From: Janthinobacterium aquaticum
GTDB lineage: Bacteria > Pseudomonadota > Gammaproteobacteria > Burkholderiales > Burkholderiaceae_D
Direction: 5' to 3'
Assembly (NCBI RefSeq): GCF_009208565.1
Contig: NZ_WFLK01000010.1
Coordinates: 1 to 64,000 of the forward strand
DNA: 64,000 nucleotides
Shown here: positions 17,285-24,891 of the stretch, one piece after another
How the letters are laid out: each line of letters begins with the position of its first letter
Position numbering within the stretch: position 1 is the first letter of the stretch
The notes under the pieces: generated by a model
What the model saw: the letters and a program-made list of their open reading frames with translations, nothing else
Databases searched by the model: none
Told to the model about the DNA's origin: nothing
Translations under genes and position numbers: made by a program

Positions 17285-18226
17285 ATGATCGTGCGTGACC
17301 GTCCCTCCGCGCTCAAGCTGTTTTTGATCGTGCGCGGTTCCATCCTGCCGCGCATCCGCGTGACCCTGATCGCCAATACCGTCTTTGCCGCGCTCGTGGC
17401 CTGGTATCACGGCACCATGTTCGATCACAAGGTGATCCTGACCACGATACCATTTACCCTGATCGGCCTGCCGCTGGCGATCTTCCTGGGCTTTCGCAAT
17501 ACCGCCGCTTACGACCGTTATTGGGAGGGGCGCAAGCTGTGGGGCGAACTGGTGCTGCGCAGCCGCAACCTGTCGCGCCAGTGCCAGACCATGATCAGCA
17601 GCGATGTGCCGGCCCGCGCCAGCCTGGGGCTGGCCGATGTGCGCGTGCGCATGGTGTGCCGCACCATCGCCTTTTGCCATGCGCTGCGCCAGCAGCTGCG
17701 CGACCAGCGCGAGCCGGCCGACCTGCAATCGCTGCTGCGTCCCGATGAATGGGCGGCGGCCTGCAACGCATCGAATCCGTCGGACTATCTGATGCAGCAG
17801 ATGGGCCACGACCTGGCCCAGTGCGTGAAGCAGGGCCGCATCGACACCATTCTGGCGGTCCAGCTCGACAACTCGATCTCGGCCATGGTCGGCGCTGGCG
17901 CCTCGTGCGAGCGCATCCGCAATACGCCGATTCCGTTCTCGTACTCGCTGCTGCTGCACCGCACCGCCTACCTGTATTGCTTTTTGCTGCCGTTCGGCCT
18001 GGTCGATTCGATCGGTTTCATGACGCCGTTCGTGGTAGCCATCGTCGCCTACACCTTCTTTGGCCTCGATGCGCTGGGCGATGAAATCGAAGAACCGTTC
18101 GGCGAGGACGCTAACGACCTGCCGCTCAGCGCCATGTGCCGCGCGATTGAGATCAACTTGCGCGAATCGCTGCAGGATGAAAACTTGCCTGCGCCCATCA
18201 AGCCGCATGACTATCTGCTAACCTGA
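17285..18226 (+). CDS. bestrophin-family (UPF0187) channel-like protein
   Basis: 313 residues, the usual length for bacterial bestrophins, which form pentameric ion channels in the inner membrane. Seen: RDRPSALKLFLIVRGSILPR at the N-terminus, transmembrane helices near 25-45 and 55-75, the family signature NTAAYDRYWEGRKLWGEL, and a second hydrophobic pair near 225-265 before GLDALGDEIEEPFGEDANDLPL, the hallmark C-terminal motif of the family. The start ATG at 17285 follows CTGGAGAGCGCC. Ion selectivity cannot be judged from sequence. It precedes the CueR-type promoter of copZ. Confidence 0.88.
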   Translation: MIVRDRPSALKLFLIVRGSILPRIRVTLIANTVFAALVAWYHGTMFDHKVILTTIPFTLIGLPLAIFLGFRNTAAYDRYWEGRKLWGELVLRSRNLSRQCQTMISSDVPARASLGLADVRVRMVCRTIAFCHALRQQLRDQREPADLQSLLRPDEWAAACNASNPSDYLMQQMGHDLAQCVKQGRIDTILAVQLDNSISAMVGAGASCERIRNTPIPFSYSLLLHRTAYLYCFLLPFGLVDSIGFMTPFVVAIVAYTFFGLDALGDEIEEPFGEDANDLPLSAMCRAIEINLRESLQDENLPAPIKPHDYLLT

Positions 18227-18230
18227 GTGG

Positions 18231-18251
18231 TGCCGCGCACATTGCGCGGCA
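18231..18251 (+). terminator. GC-rich hairpin after bestrophin gene, possible terminator
   Basis: A perfect 9-bp stem (TGCCGCGCA, 3-base loop, TGCGCGGCA) starts 4 bases after the bestrophin stop codon and ends 7 bases before the copZ -35 element. It lacks a T-run, so its activity as terminator is uncertain. Confidence 0.4.
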
Positions 18252-18258
18252 TCGCTGC

Positions 18259-18289
18259 TTGACCTTCCCATGATGGCAAGGACTACAGT
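18259..18289 (+). promoter_or_regulatory. CueR-type promoter/operator of copZ
   Basis: TTGACC (18259-18264) and TACAGT (18284-18289) are separated by a 19-bp spacer, the over-long spacing characteristic of MerR-family promoters. The spacer carries the near-palindrome CCTTCCC-ATGAT-GGCAAGG, which matches the CueR copper operator pattern. CueR encoded at 24466-24891 is the probable activator. Confidence 0.85.
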
Positions 18290-18318
18290 CATCCCATCGT
18301 CAACAGGAGGAACTTGCC

Positions 18319-18525
18319 ATGTACCAGTTACAAGTTGAAAACATGACCTGCGGCCATTGCGTCAAAGCCGTTACCCAAGCCGTGCAAACGGTCGATCCGC
18401 AAGCGCAGGTGCAAATCGAGCTGGCCGACAAAAGCGTCAAGGTCGGCACCGACAAGGGGCTCGACGCCATCCGCGATGCGATCGAGGAAGCAGGCTACCC
18501 GGTCTCGGCTGCCCAGCCGCAGTAA
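18319..18525 (+). CDS. copZ: copper chaperone, CopZ-type heavy-metal-associated domain
   Basis: A single HMA domain of 68 residues with the copper-binding MTCGHCVKAV motif near the N-terminus (Cys-x2-Cys), the usual size of CopZ. It carries Cu(I) in the cytoplasm and hands it to the CopA ATPase. A CueR-type promoter lies 30 bp upstream, and AGGAGGA sits just before the start. It is convergent with the GST gene 14 bp away. Confidence 0.92.
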   Translation: MYQLQVENMTCGHCVKAVTQAVQTVDPQAQVQIELADKSVKVGTDKGLDAIRDAIEEAGYPVSAAQPQ

Positions 18526-18539
18526 GAGCGGCGCCGGCA

Positions 18540-19265
18540 TTATCCATCGAGTTCCGGATAGTGCCGGAAGATGCCTTCTTCACTGAACGGCAGACGCCGT
18601 TTCGAGCGCAGGTAGCGCGCAATATTGGGCCGTGCCGCCACGCTGTCGTGCAGCGCGTTCAGGGCGCCATAGCGTGGCGCCAGGCGCGCCATCGCCTGCG
18701 GAAACGCATAGTTCAGACCCGCCATCATCTGGAACAGCGACAGGTCGCCATAGCTCAACTTGCTACCCACCAGAAAGCCGCCACGACCGCGGTTGTTCTG
18801 CAGGACCTGGGTAAAATAATCGAGAAACTTGGGCAGGCGGTGCGTGCGAAAGTCGTCAGCGCGCAAGGCCGCTGCCGCTTTTTGCTGTTCGTAATACTGG
18901 CCGATTGCCAGCGGATGATGCGTGTCATGCACTTCCGCCACCCAGTCGGCGATGGTCAGCTGCAACTGGTTGAGCCATAGCCGGCCGCTTTCCGTGCGCG
19001 GCGCCAGGCCCAGTTGCTTGCCCAGATAAAACAGGATATTGGTGCTCTGGCCGATCAGCAAGTCGCCATGACCCAGTACGGGCGGCGCATAGGCCGCCTG
19101 CGGCGTCTGCGCCCCGTCGATGGTGGCCAGCATGGCCGGCATGCCCGTTTTGGGCTGGCGCGCCACGTCCTGATAGGCAACGCCCGCTTCTTCCAGCGCC
19201 AGCCGCACGAACTCGCCACGGCCCTGGATGGTGGGCCAGTAGTACAGCAGATACGGTGCATCCAT
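18540..19265 (-). CDS. glutathione S-transferase
   Basis: 241 residues. An N-terminal thioredoxin-like domain (PYLLYYWPTIQGRGEFVRLALEEAG) resembles sigma/alpha-class GSTs, with Y7 or neighbouring tyrosines as candidate catalytic residues, and a C-terminal all-helical domain carries KLSYGDLSLFQMM, the usual GST hydrophobic core. Upstream in-frame codons exist but lack family similarity; the Met at 19265 begins the thioredoxin fold. It lies 20 bp downstream of the diheme cytochrome gene on the same strand. Its substrate is unknown; stress or metal detoxification is plausible from position. Confidence 0.88.
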   Translation of the reverse strand: MDAPYLLYYWPTIQGRGEFVRLALEEAGVAYQDVARQPKTGMPAMLATIDGAQTPQAAYAPPVLGHGDLLIGQSTNILFYLGKQLGLAPRTESGRLWLNQLQLTIADWVAEVHDTHHPLAIGQYYEQQKAAAALRADDFRTHRLPKFLDYFTQVLQNNRGRGGFLVGSKLSYGDLSLFQMMAGLNYAFPQAMARLAPRYGALNALHDSVAARPNIARYLRSKRRLPFSEEGIFRHYPELDG

Positions 19266-19285
19266 GCGTCTCTCCTTGAATAGTT

Positions 19286-20158
19286 CTAGTCCAGGCTGAG
19301 CAGATAGGCCGCCATATCGCGCGCGTCGTCGGCGTCCACGCCCAGGTTCGGCATGGCCGTGTGCACCTTGACCGACTGCGGGTCGCGTATCCATTGCTGC
19401 AGATGTTCAGGCGTATTGGGCAAGCGCCCGGCCAGATAGCGCCGCTTTGCCAGCTGATCGAGTGGCGGCCCGACCAGTACTTGCGAGCCAGTAATGCCCG
19501 GTATCAGATGGCAGGCCTGGCAGGCAAACTGCGTCAATGCGACCTTGCCGCGCGCAATGCTGTTGCCATCGAACGGCGCGCGGCCGGCTGTAGTCTGTGG
19601 CAGCTGGGCAATCTGCGGCGCCTGCGCCTGCAACTGCGCGTAGTCCTGCGCACCCAGCTGTGGCAAATGGCCGAGAAACGCCACCAGCGACCATAGCTGT
19701 GCTTCGCTGAGGTGATGGCCCCAGGCCGGCATGCCGCTCATCTTGATGCCGTGGCGCGTAATCCAGTACAGCTCGTTGGGCTGCCAGCGCTTGGCTGCAT
19801 CAACCAGTGGCCCGGGAATCGGCTGCATGCTCTGGCCGATGGCCGCCTGCGCCACGCCGGGCGCGCCGTGGCATTGCACGCAGTGCTGGCGGTACAGCGC
19901 TGCGCCGGCCAGCAACCGGGCCTTTGCTTCGCTGGCCGGCAGCGCCTGCGGCACGCGCACCTCGCGCGCATGGTGGCGTACCGACTCGTGCATGCCCTGC
20001 TCCAGCACGCTGTAGACGGGTTGCCAGTGCTGGCGCGTGGCGCCGATGTTGTACCAGCCGCTTTTCAGCACCAGTACACCCACGCCGGCACCTGCCAGCG
20101 CGCAGGCCAGCAATGTGGCAATCACGGTGCGAACGATCAGGGCGCGGCGTGCTGTCAT
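19286..20158 (-). CDS. diheme cytochrome c, membrane-anchored
   Basis: 290 residues with an N-terminal signal-anchor helix (about 8-32) and two CxxCH heme motifs: CVQCH at 93-97 and CQACH at 213-217. Each is followed by a likely Met axial ligand (SGMPAW after the first; AMPNLG after the second). It is a probable periplasmic electron carrier. The gene is divergent from the cytochrome-oxidase operon that starts at 20274, so both probably serve the same oxidase. The in-frame extension upstream of the ATG at 20158 adds 13 Arg-rich residues and is less likely. Confidence 0.85.
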   Translation of the reverse strand: MTARRALIVRTVIATLLACALAGAGVGVLVLKSGWYNIGATRQHWQPVYSVLEQGMHESVRHHAREVRVPQALPASEAKARLLAGAALYRQHCVQCHGAPGVAQAAIGQSMQPIPGPLVDAAKRWQPNELYWITRHGIKMSGMPAWGHHLSEAQLWSLVAFLGHLPQLGAQDYAQLQAQAPQIAQLPQTTAGRAPFDGNSIARGKVALTQFACQACHLIPGITGSQVLVGPPLDQLAKRRYLAGRLPNTPEHLQQWIRDPQSVKVHTAMPNLGVDADDARDMAAYLLSLD

Positions 20159-20273
20159 CGGGCGATTCCTTATGCGTGGCAATGATCTGGCCGGCAAGGT
20201 GTTCTATTGAACATAGCGAAATAAAACCTTTGCCGTATTATAAAGATTCGTCAGTTTTGAGCAGGAAGCAATC

Positions 20274-20678
20274 GTGCGCATGCCCAGACTCCCTCGCCAG
20301 ACACCGCCCCTGCAAGCCTGCTGTTTGCTCGGCTGCCTGCTGCTGGGCGCCTGCGACAGCCGCGACGAACCAACGCCGCCCGCCGCCCCTGCCGCGCTCG
20401 GCAACCCGCAGCAGGGCCTGCGCCTGCTGGCGCAGTTCCAGTGCGGGGCCTGCCACCAGATTCCCGGCGTGCCGGCCGCGCGCAGCCTGGTCGGCCCGTC
20501 GCTGGCGCACCTGGCGCAGCAAAGCTATATTGCCGGGCAGTTTCCCAACCAGCCAGAGGTGCTGGTGCGCTGGATCGTCGATCCGCCGGCCATGCAGCCC
20601 GCCACGCTGATGCCGGCCATGGGGGTGTCCGAGCAACAGGCGCATGATATGGCCGCCTATCTTTATTCGCTGCCATGA
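20274..20678 (+). CDS. monoheme cytochrome c lipoprotein
   Basis: 134 residues with a lipoprotein signal peptide: a hydrophobic core and the lipobox LLGAC (C27 predicted lipidated). One heme motif CGACH at 57-61, with a candidate Met ligand in PAMGVSEQQ near 113. It is expected to be anchored in a periplasm-facing membrane leaflet and to feed electrons to the downstream oxidase. The start is GTG at 20274, preceded by AGGAAG about 7 bp upstream; an ATG at 20280 is the alternative. The stop overlaps the start of the next gene by 4 bp. Confidence 0.85.
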   Translation: MRMPRLPRQTPPLQACCLLGCLLLGACDSRDEPTPPAAPAALGNPQQGLRLLAQFQCGACHQIPGVPAARSLVGPSLAHLAQQSYIAGQFPNQPEVLVRWIVDPPAMQPATLMPAMGVSEQQAHDMAAYLYSLP

Positions 20679-21625
20679 GCATGCCTGCCTTCATGCAATC
20701 GGCACTGCATCCGGCCGGTGCCGACGCGGCCGTAATCCACAGCCTGACGTGGCTGCTGATCATCGGCGCCACGGTAATACTGGCCGGCATGATGCTGCTG
20801 CTGGCGCTGGCCATGCGCCAACGCAGCCAGGGCAAACCGATCAGGCCGCTGCGCTGGCTGATTGGCGGCGGCGTGCTGCTGCCGCTGGTGGTGCTGTCGG
20901 CGCTGCTGGCGTGGAGCACGCTGCAAAGCGCCTGGCTGACGCGCCCGTCGTCGCAGCATGCGCTGAAAATTGCCGTGACCGCCAAGATGTGGTGGTGGGA
21001 AGTACGCTATACCGACCCGGCAGGCGGCCCCGATATCGTGCTGGCCAATGAAATTCGCCTGCCGGCCGGACAAAGCGCCTACCTGGGCTTGAGCAGTACC
21101 GATGTGATTCACAGCTTCTGGGTGCCGGCGCTGGCCGGCAAGGTCGACATGCTGCCGGGCCGCCTGCATGGCCTGACGGTACGCGCCGACACCCCTGGCA
21201 TCTACCGCGGCCAGTGTGCCGAGTACTGCGGCCAGCAGCATGCACGCATGGCGCTGCATGTGGTGGTGCAAACGCCTGAGGAATTCAAAGCCTGGCTGGC
21301 ACGGCAGGCGCAGCCTGGCGCCACGCCTGCGTCAAACCAGGCGCTGCGCGGGCGCAACGCCTTCGTTGCCCATCGCTGCACCGCCTGCCACACCGTGCGC
21401 GGCCTGACTACACCAGCCCCACAGGAAACACTGGGCCCGGACCTGACCCATGTCGGCAGCCGCCTGTATCTGGGCGCCGGTACGCTGCGCAATACGCGCG
21501 GCGCGCTGGCCGGCTGGATTGCCGATCCGCATGCCAGCAAACCGGGCGTGCGCATGCCCGCTGCCGGTGATATCGACGGCGCTACCCTGGCCGATATTGC
21601 CGCCTACCTGGAGCAACTGCAATGA
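20675..21625 (+). CDS. coxB: cytochrome c oxidase subunit II fused to cytochrome c (caa3-type)
   Basis: 316 residues. Two transmembrane helices (about 20-45 and 62-82) precede a cupredoxin domain with the CuA ligands H146 (DVIHSFW), C181 and C185 (CAEYCGQQHARM), H189 and M192. A C-terminal cytochrome c domain has CTACH at 235-239. This fusion defines a caa3-type oxidase, which takes electrons directly through its own heme c. Translation is coupled to the genes on both sides (4-bp ATGA overlaps). Confidence 0.93.
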   Translation: MSMPAFMQSALHPAGADAAVIHSLTWLLIIGATVILAGMMLLLALAMRQRSQGKPIRPLRWLIGGGVLLPLVVLSALLAWSTLQSAWLTRPSSQHALKIAVTAKMWWWEVRYTDPAGGPDIVLANEIRLPAGQSAYLGLSSTDVIHSFWVPALAGKVDMLPGRLHGLTVRADTPGIYRGQCAEYCGQQHARMALHVVVQTPEEFKAWLARQAQPGATPASNQALRGRNAFVAHRCTACHTVRGLTTPAPQETLGPDLTHVGSRLYLGAGTLRNTRGALAGWIADPHASKPGVRMPAAGDIDGATLADIAAYLEQLQ

Positions 21626-24135
21626 CCGACGCCCTGCCCAGCTCGCTGCCACGGCCGCCCGACGAGCTGGCGCGGCTCGAACGCGTGTGGCGCACGCCGA
21701 CCGGCTGGCGCTTTTTCACCACCGTCAATAACAACAATATCGGCCTGCTGTATATCGGCACGGCGCTGCTGTTTTTCGTGCTGGCAGGAATTTTGGGCCT
21801 GCTGATCCGCTGGCAACTGGCCGTGCCGGAAAACACCGCCATTTCCGCCGGCACCTATAACCAGATCTTTACCATGCATGGCACGGTGATGATGTTTCTG
21901 TTTGCCATACCGGTGGTCGAGGCGGTGGCCGTGTATCTGCTGCCAGGCATGCTGGGCGCGCGCGACCTGCCATTCCCACGCCTGTCGGCCTATGCGTTCT
22001 GGGCCTATGCGGTCGGCGGCCTGGGCTTTTTTACCAGCCTGTTCTGGGGACTGGCGCCCGACGGCGGCTGGTTCATGTATCCGCCGCTGACGGGCAAGGA
22101 ATATTCACCCGGCCTGAATGCCGACTTCTGGCTGCTCGGGATCGGCTTTATTGAAATTTCGGCCATTGCCGGCGCCATCGAACTGATCGTCGGCATCCTG
22201 TACACGCGCGCGCCCGGCATGAGCCTGTCGAAAATGCCGGTCTATGCGTGGGCCATGCTGGTGGTGGGCGTGATGATCGTGTTTGCCTTTCCGGCCGTGA
22301 TTGCCGGCACCACGCTGCTGGAAATGGAGCGCGCCTTCGACTGGCCGTTCTTTATCGTCGAGCGCGGCGGCGATCCGCTGCTGTGGCAGCATCTGTTCTG
22401 GTTTTTCGGCCACCCCGAGGTCTACATTATTTTCCTGCCCGCTGCCGGCATGGTCTCGACCATGATTCCCACGCTGGCAGGCACGCCTCTGGTCGGGCAC
22501 CGCTCCATCGTGGCCGCCCTGGTGGGCGTGGGCTTTTTCAGCTTTGCGCTGTGGGCCCACCATATGCTGACGGCCGGCCTGGGGGTGCTGGAAATGAGCC
22601 TGGTGTCGGCGGCCAGCATGGCGGTGGCCATTCCAACCGGGGTGCAGGTCTTTGCCTGGATTGCGACCTTGTGGCGCGGCCGTGCGTCGGCAGCGGCTGC
22701 ACCTACTTTGTTTCTGCTGGGTTTTATGTTTATCTTCGTGCTGGGCGGGCTGACCGGTGTGATGGTGGCCGTGCTGCCGTTCGACTGGCAGGCGCACGAT
22801 ACCTATTTCATCGTGGCCCATTTGCACTATGTGCTGATCGGCGGCATGGTGTTTCCGCTGTTTGCCGGCCTGTATTACTGGCTGCCGCTGGTCAACGGCC
22901 ATCGCCTGTCCGAGCGCTGCGCGCGCTGGGTGTTCGGCCTGATGTTCGGTGGCTTTAACCTGGCGTTTTTCCCGATGCATATCACGGGGCTGATGGGCAT
23001 GCCGCGCCGCGTCTACACCTACCCGGCTGATATGGGCTGGAACGGCCTGAACCTGGCGTCCTCGATCGGCGCGCTGATCCTGGCGCTGGGCATCGTGCTG
23101 TTTTTTATCGACCTGGTGCGCACCCTGCGCCGGCCAGCGCAGGCGCACGGCAATCCCTGGCGCGCCGCCACGCTGGAATGGCTGCCGATGGAAGACTATG
23201 CGGTACGCAGCATACCCGACATCACTTCCCGCCATCCACTGTGGGAGCAGCCCAACCTGCCCGAAGAGGTCGCCGCTGGCCGGCATTGGCTGCCCGGCAC
23301 CGTGACCGGCCTGCGCGAGACAATTATCACCAGCCCCGTCCAGGCACGCCCGCTGTACCTGCAGATTTTGCCTGGCGACAGCGTCTGGCCGCTGCTGGCC
23401 GCACTGGGCACGGCCGGCTTTTTCCTGCTGCTGACGATACAGCAGACGCTGCTGGCTTGGGCTTGCGGCATTACCGCCATCGTCTCCATCGTGGCCTGGA
23501 TGTGGCAGTCCGACAGCACGCCGCCACAGGCCACGGCGCAGGTATCGGACACGCTGACCCTGCCGGTCGGCATCACCGGCCCGGCCTCGCATTCGTGGTG
23601 CGCCACCATCATCATGCTGGTGGTGGACGCCAGCATCTTTGCCGCCTTTGCGTTTGCGCATATCCATAGCGCCATGGCCTTGCAGATCTGTCCCCCGCCG
23701 GGCGCACGCCTGCCGGCGCCGCTGTGGCCGTGGGCTGCCTGCCTGCTGATGCTGGGCGGCTCCTTGCTGATGCTGTGGGCGCGCCGCCTGCAACTGCAGC
23801 ACCGGCAGGCGCTGCTGCGCGTAGCCATCGTCTTGGCGCTGCTATGCCTGCTGGCCGGCTTTGGCCTGACCTGGTACAGCCAGGCGCAGGCAGGATTATC
23901 GCCCACGGCCAGCGCCTGGGCTGCCACCGTGGCCGCCCTGCTCGCCTACCAGGGGTTTCATGTTGCGGTACTGGTATTGGTGGCGCTGTTTCTGTGCGCG
24001 CGCTCGTGGACCGGGCGCCTGTTGCCGCAGCACCGCGTCACACTCGACAACTGCAGCCTGCTGTGGCACGCCACGGCCCTGCAGGGCGTGGTCGGCATCG
24101 CCATCGTGCACCTGATGCCATCACTGATGGGCTAA
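21622..24135 (+). CDS. ctaD: cytochrome c oxidase subunit I fused to subunit III (divergent A-type)
   Basis: 837 residues: a heme-copper oxidase subunit I (about 30-530) followed by a subunit III-like helical region (about 600-835). Seen: the low-spin heme ligand H86, the D-channel entry D115 (LGARDLPFPR), the CuB and cross-link motif GHPEVY (H264, E266, Y268), the CuB ligands H313-H314, and the heme ligands H400 and H402 in AHLHYV. The K-channel lysine position in canonical PTGIK is Gln here (PTGVQVF, Q342), and the D-channel asparagine pair after PRL is Ser-Ala. The protein is therefore a divergent but probably active oxidase. It is coupled to coxB by a 4-bp overlap. Confidence 0.93.
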   Translation: MTDALPSSLPRPPDELARLERVWRTPTGWRFFTTVNNNNIGLLYIGTALLFFVLAGILGLLIRWQLAVPENTAISAGTYNQIFTMHGTVMMFLFAIPVVEAVAVYLLPGMLGARDLPFPRLSAYAFWAYAVGGLGFFTSLFWGLAPDGGWFMYPPLTGKEYSPGLNADFWLLGIGFIEISAIAGAIELIVGILYTRAPGMSLSKMPVYAWAMLVVGVMIVFAFPAVIAGTTLLEMERAFDWPFFIVERGGDPLLWQHLFWFFGHPEVYIIFLPAAGMVSTMIPTLAGTPLVGHRSIVAALVGVGFFSFALWAHHMLTAGLGVLEMSLVSAASMAVAIPTGVQVFAWIATLWRGRASAAAAPTLFLLGFMFIFVLGGLTGVMVAVLPFDWQAHDTYFIVAHLHYVLIGGMVFPLFAGLYYWLPLVNGHRLSERCARWVFGLMFGGFNLAFFPMHITGLMGMPRRVYTYPADMGWNGLNLASSIGALILALGIVLFFIDLVRTLRRPAQAHGNPWRAATLEWLPMEDYAVRSIPDITSRHPLWEQPNLPEEVAAGRHWLPGTVTGLRETIITSPVQARPLYLQILPGDSVWPLLAALGTAGFFLLLTIQQTLLAWACGITAIVSIVAWMWQSDSTPPQATAQVSDTLTLPVGITGPASHSWCATIIMLVVDASIFAAFAFAHIHSAMALQICPPPGARLPAPLWPWAACLLMLGGSLLMLWARRLQLQHRQALLRVAIVLALLCLLAGFGLTWYSQAQAGLSPTASAWAATVAALLAYQGFHVAVLVLVALFLCARSWTGRLLPQHRVTLDNCSLLWHATALQGVVGIAIVHLMPSLMG

Positions 24136-24144
24136 AGGACAGCC

Positions 24145-24459
24145 ATGCGCGCACAAGACCGTTTCTTCCGACTGATGCTGCAGCCATCGCTGCCGCTGCT
24201 GATCTGGGGCGTGCACTTTTTCTTCTGTTATTTTTTTGCTGCCGAAGAGGATCGTTTCGGCCAGCCAGCCCTGGCGTGGATACTGGCGCTGGCCTCGCTG
24301 CTGGCGCTGGCGATCCTGGCGCTGCTGTGCTGGCGCGCGCTACGCCGTTTGCATGCGGGCGCCCAGATCAGCCTGCTCGACTGGGCCACCGCGGCCTGCG
24401 CGCTGCTGGCGGCTGTGGGCGTGCTGCTGACGTGCCTGCCGATGCTGTTGCTGGGGTGA
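24145..24459 (+). CDS. small three-helix membrane protein of the oxidase operon
   Basis: 104 residues with three hydrophobic helices (about 13-33, 41-62 and 75-100). No family was recognised. The ATG follows AGGACAGCC at proper spacing, 9 bp after the oxidase subunit I/III stop codon, so it is very probably the last gene of the oxidase operon. By position it could be an accessory subunit, a subunit IV equivalent or an assembly factor. It is convergent with cueR. Confidence 0.75.
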   Translation: MRAQDRFFRLMLQPSLPLLIWGVHFFFCYFFAAEEDRFGQPALAWILALASLLALAILALLCWRALRRLHAGAQISLLDWATAACALLAAVGVLLTCLPMLLLG

Positions 24460-24465
24460 TCAGGC

Positions 24466-24891
24466 TCAGCTGCAGCAGCTTTTGCCCGCTGGGCGCTGGC
24501 CGGTCGCCAGTCCCAGATCCTGCAGGATCGGGCAATCGGGCTGGCCGTCGCCGTGGCAGGAGCCGGCCAGCTGAGTGAGGGTGTCGCGCATGGCGGTCAG
24601 TTCGGCAATGCGCGCGTTGAGCTCGGCCACATGGGCCAGCGCGATACTTTTTACGTCGGCGCTGGCGCGCTGGTCGTTCTGCCACAGCGACAGCAGCTCG
24701 CGGATCTGCTCGAGCGAAAAACCGAGCGTGCGCGAGCGCTTGATAAAGTGCAGTGCGTGCAGGTCCGGCGGCGTGTAGATGCGGTAGCCGGCGTCGCTGC
24801 GCGCACTTGGCTTCAACAGGTTGATGCTTTCATAGTAGCGTATCATTTTTGCCGAGACACCCGTCTCGCTTGCTGCCTGGCCGATATTCAT
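24466..24891 (-). CDS. cueR: Cu(I)-responsive MerR-family regulator CueR
   Basis: 141 residues. The N-terminal winged helix-turn-helix [20 protein letters not shown] is typical of MerR proteins, followed by a long dimerisation helix and the metal-binding loop with two cysteines in [14 protein letters not shown], spaced like C112 and C120 of E. coli CueR. The C-terminus ends with a further Cys pair (SCCS). It activates promoters with 19-bp spacers on Cu(I) binding. It overlaps the end of copA by 4 bp, so it is transcribed from the copA promoter and forms an autoregulatory loop. Confidence 0.93.
   Translation of the reverse strand: MNIGQAASETGVSAKMIRYYESINLLKPSARSDAGYRIYTPPDLHALHFIKRSRTLGFSLEQIRELLSLWQNDQRASADVKSIALAHVAELNARIAELTAMRDTLTQLAGSCHGDGQPDCPILQDLGLATGQRPAGKSCCS

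Noticed and set aside
22105..23802. 565-residue antisense open frame opposite the oxidase gene
   Set aside because: Composition is typical of GC-rich shadow frames (His/Arg/Gln-rich) and it overlaps a clearly conserved oxidase over its full length.
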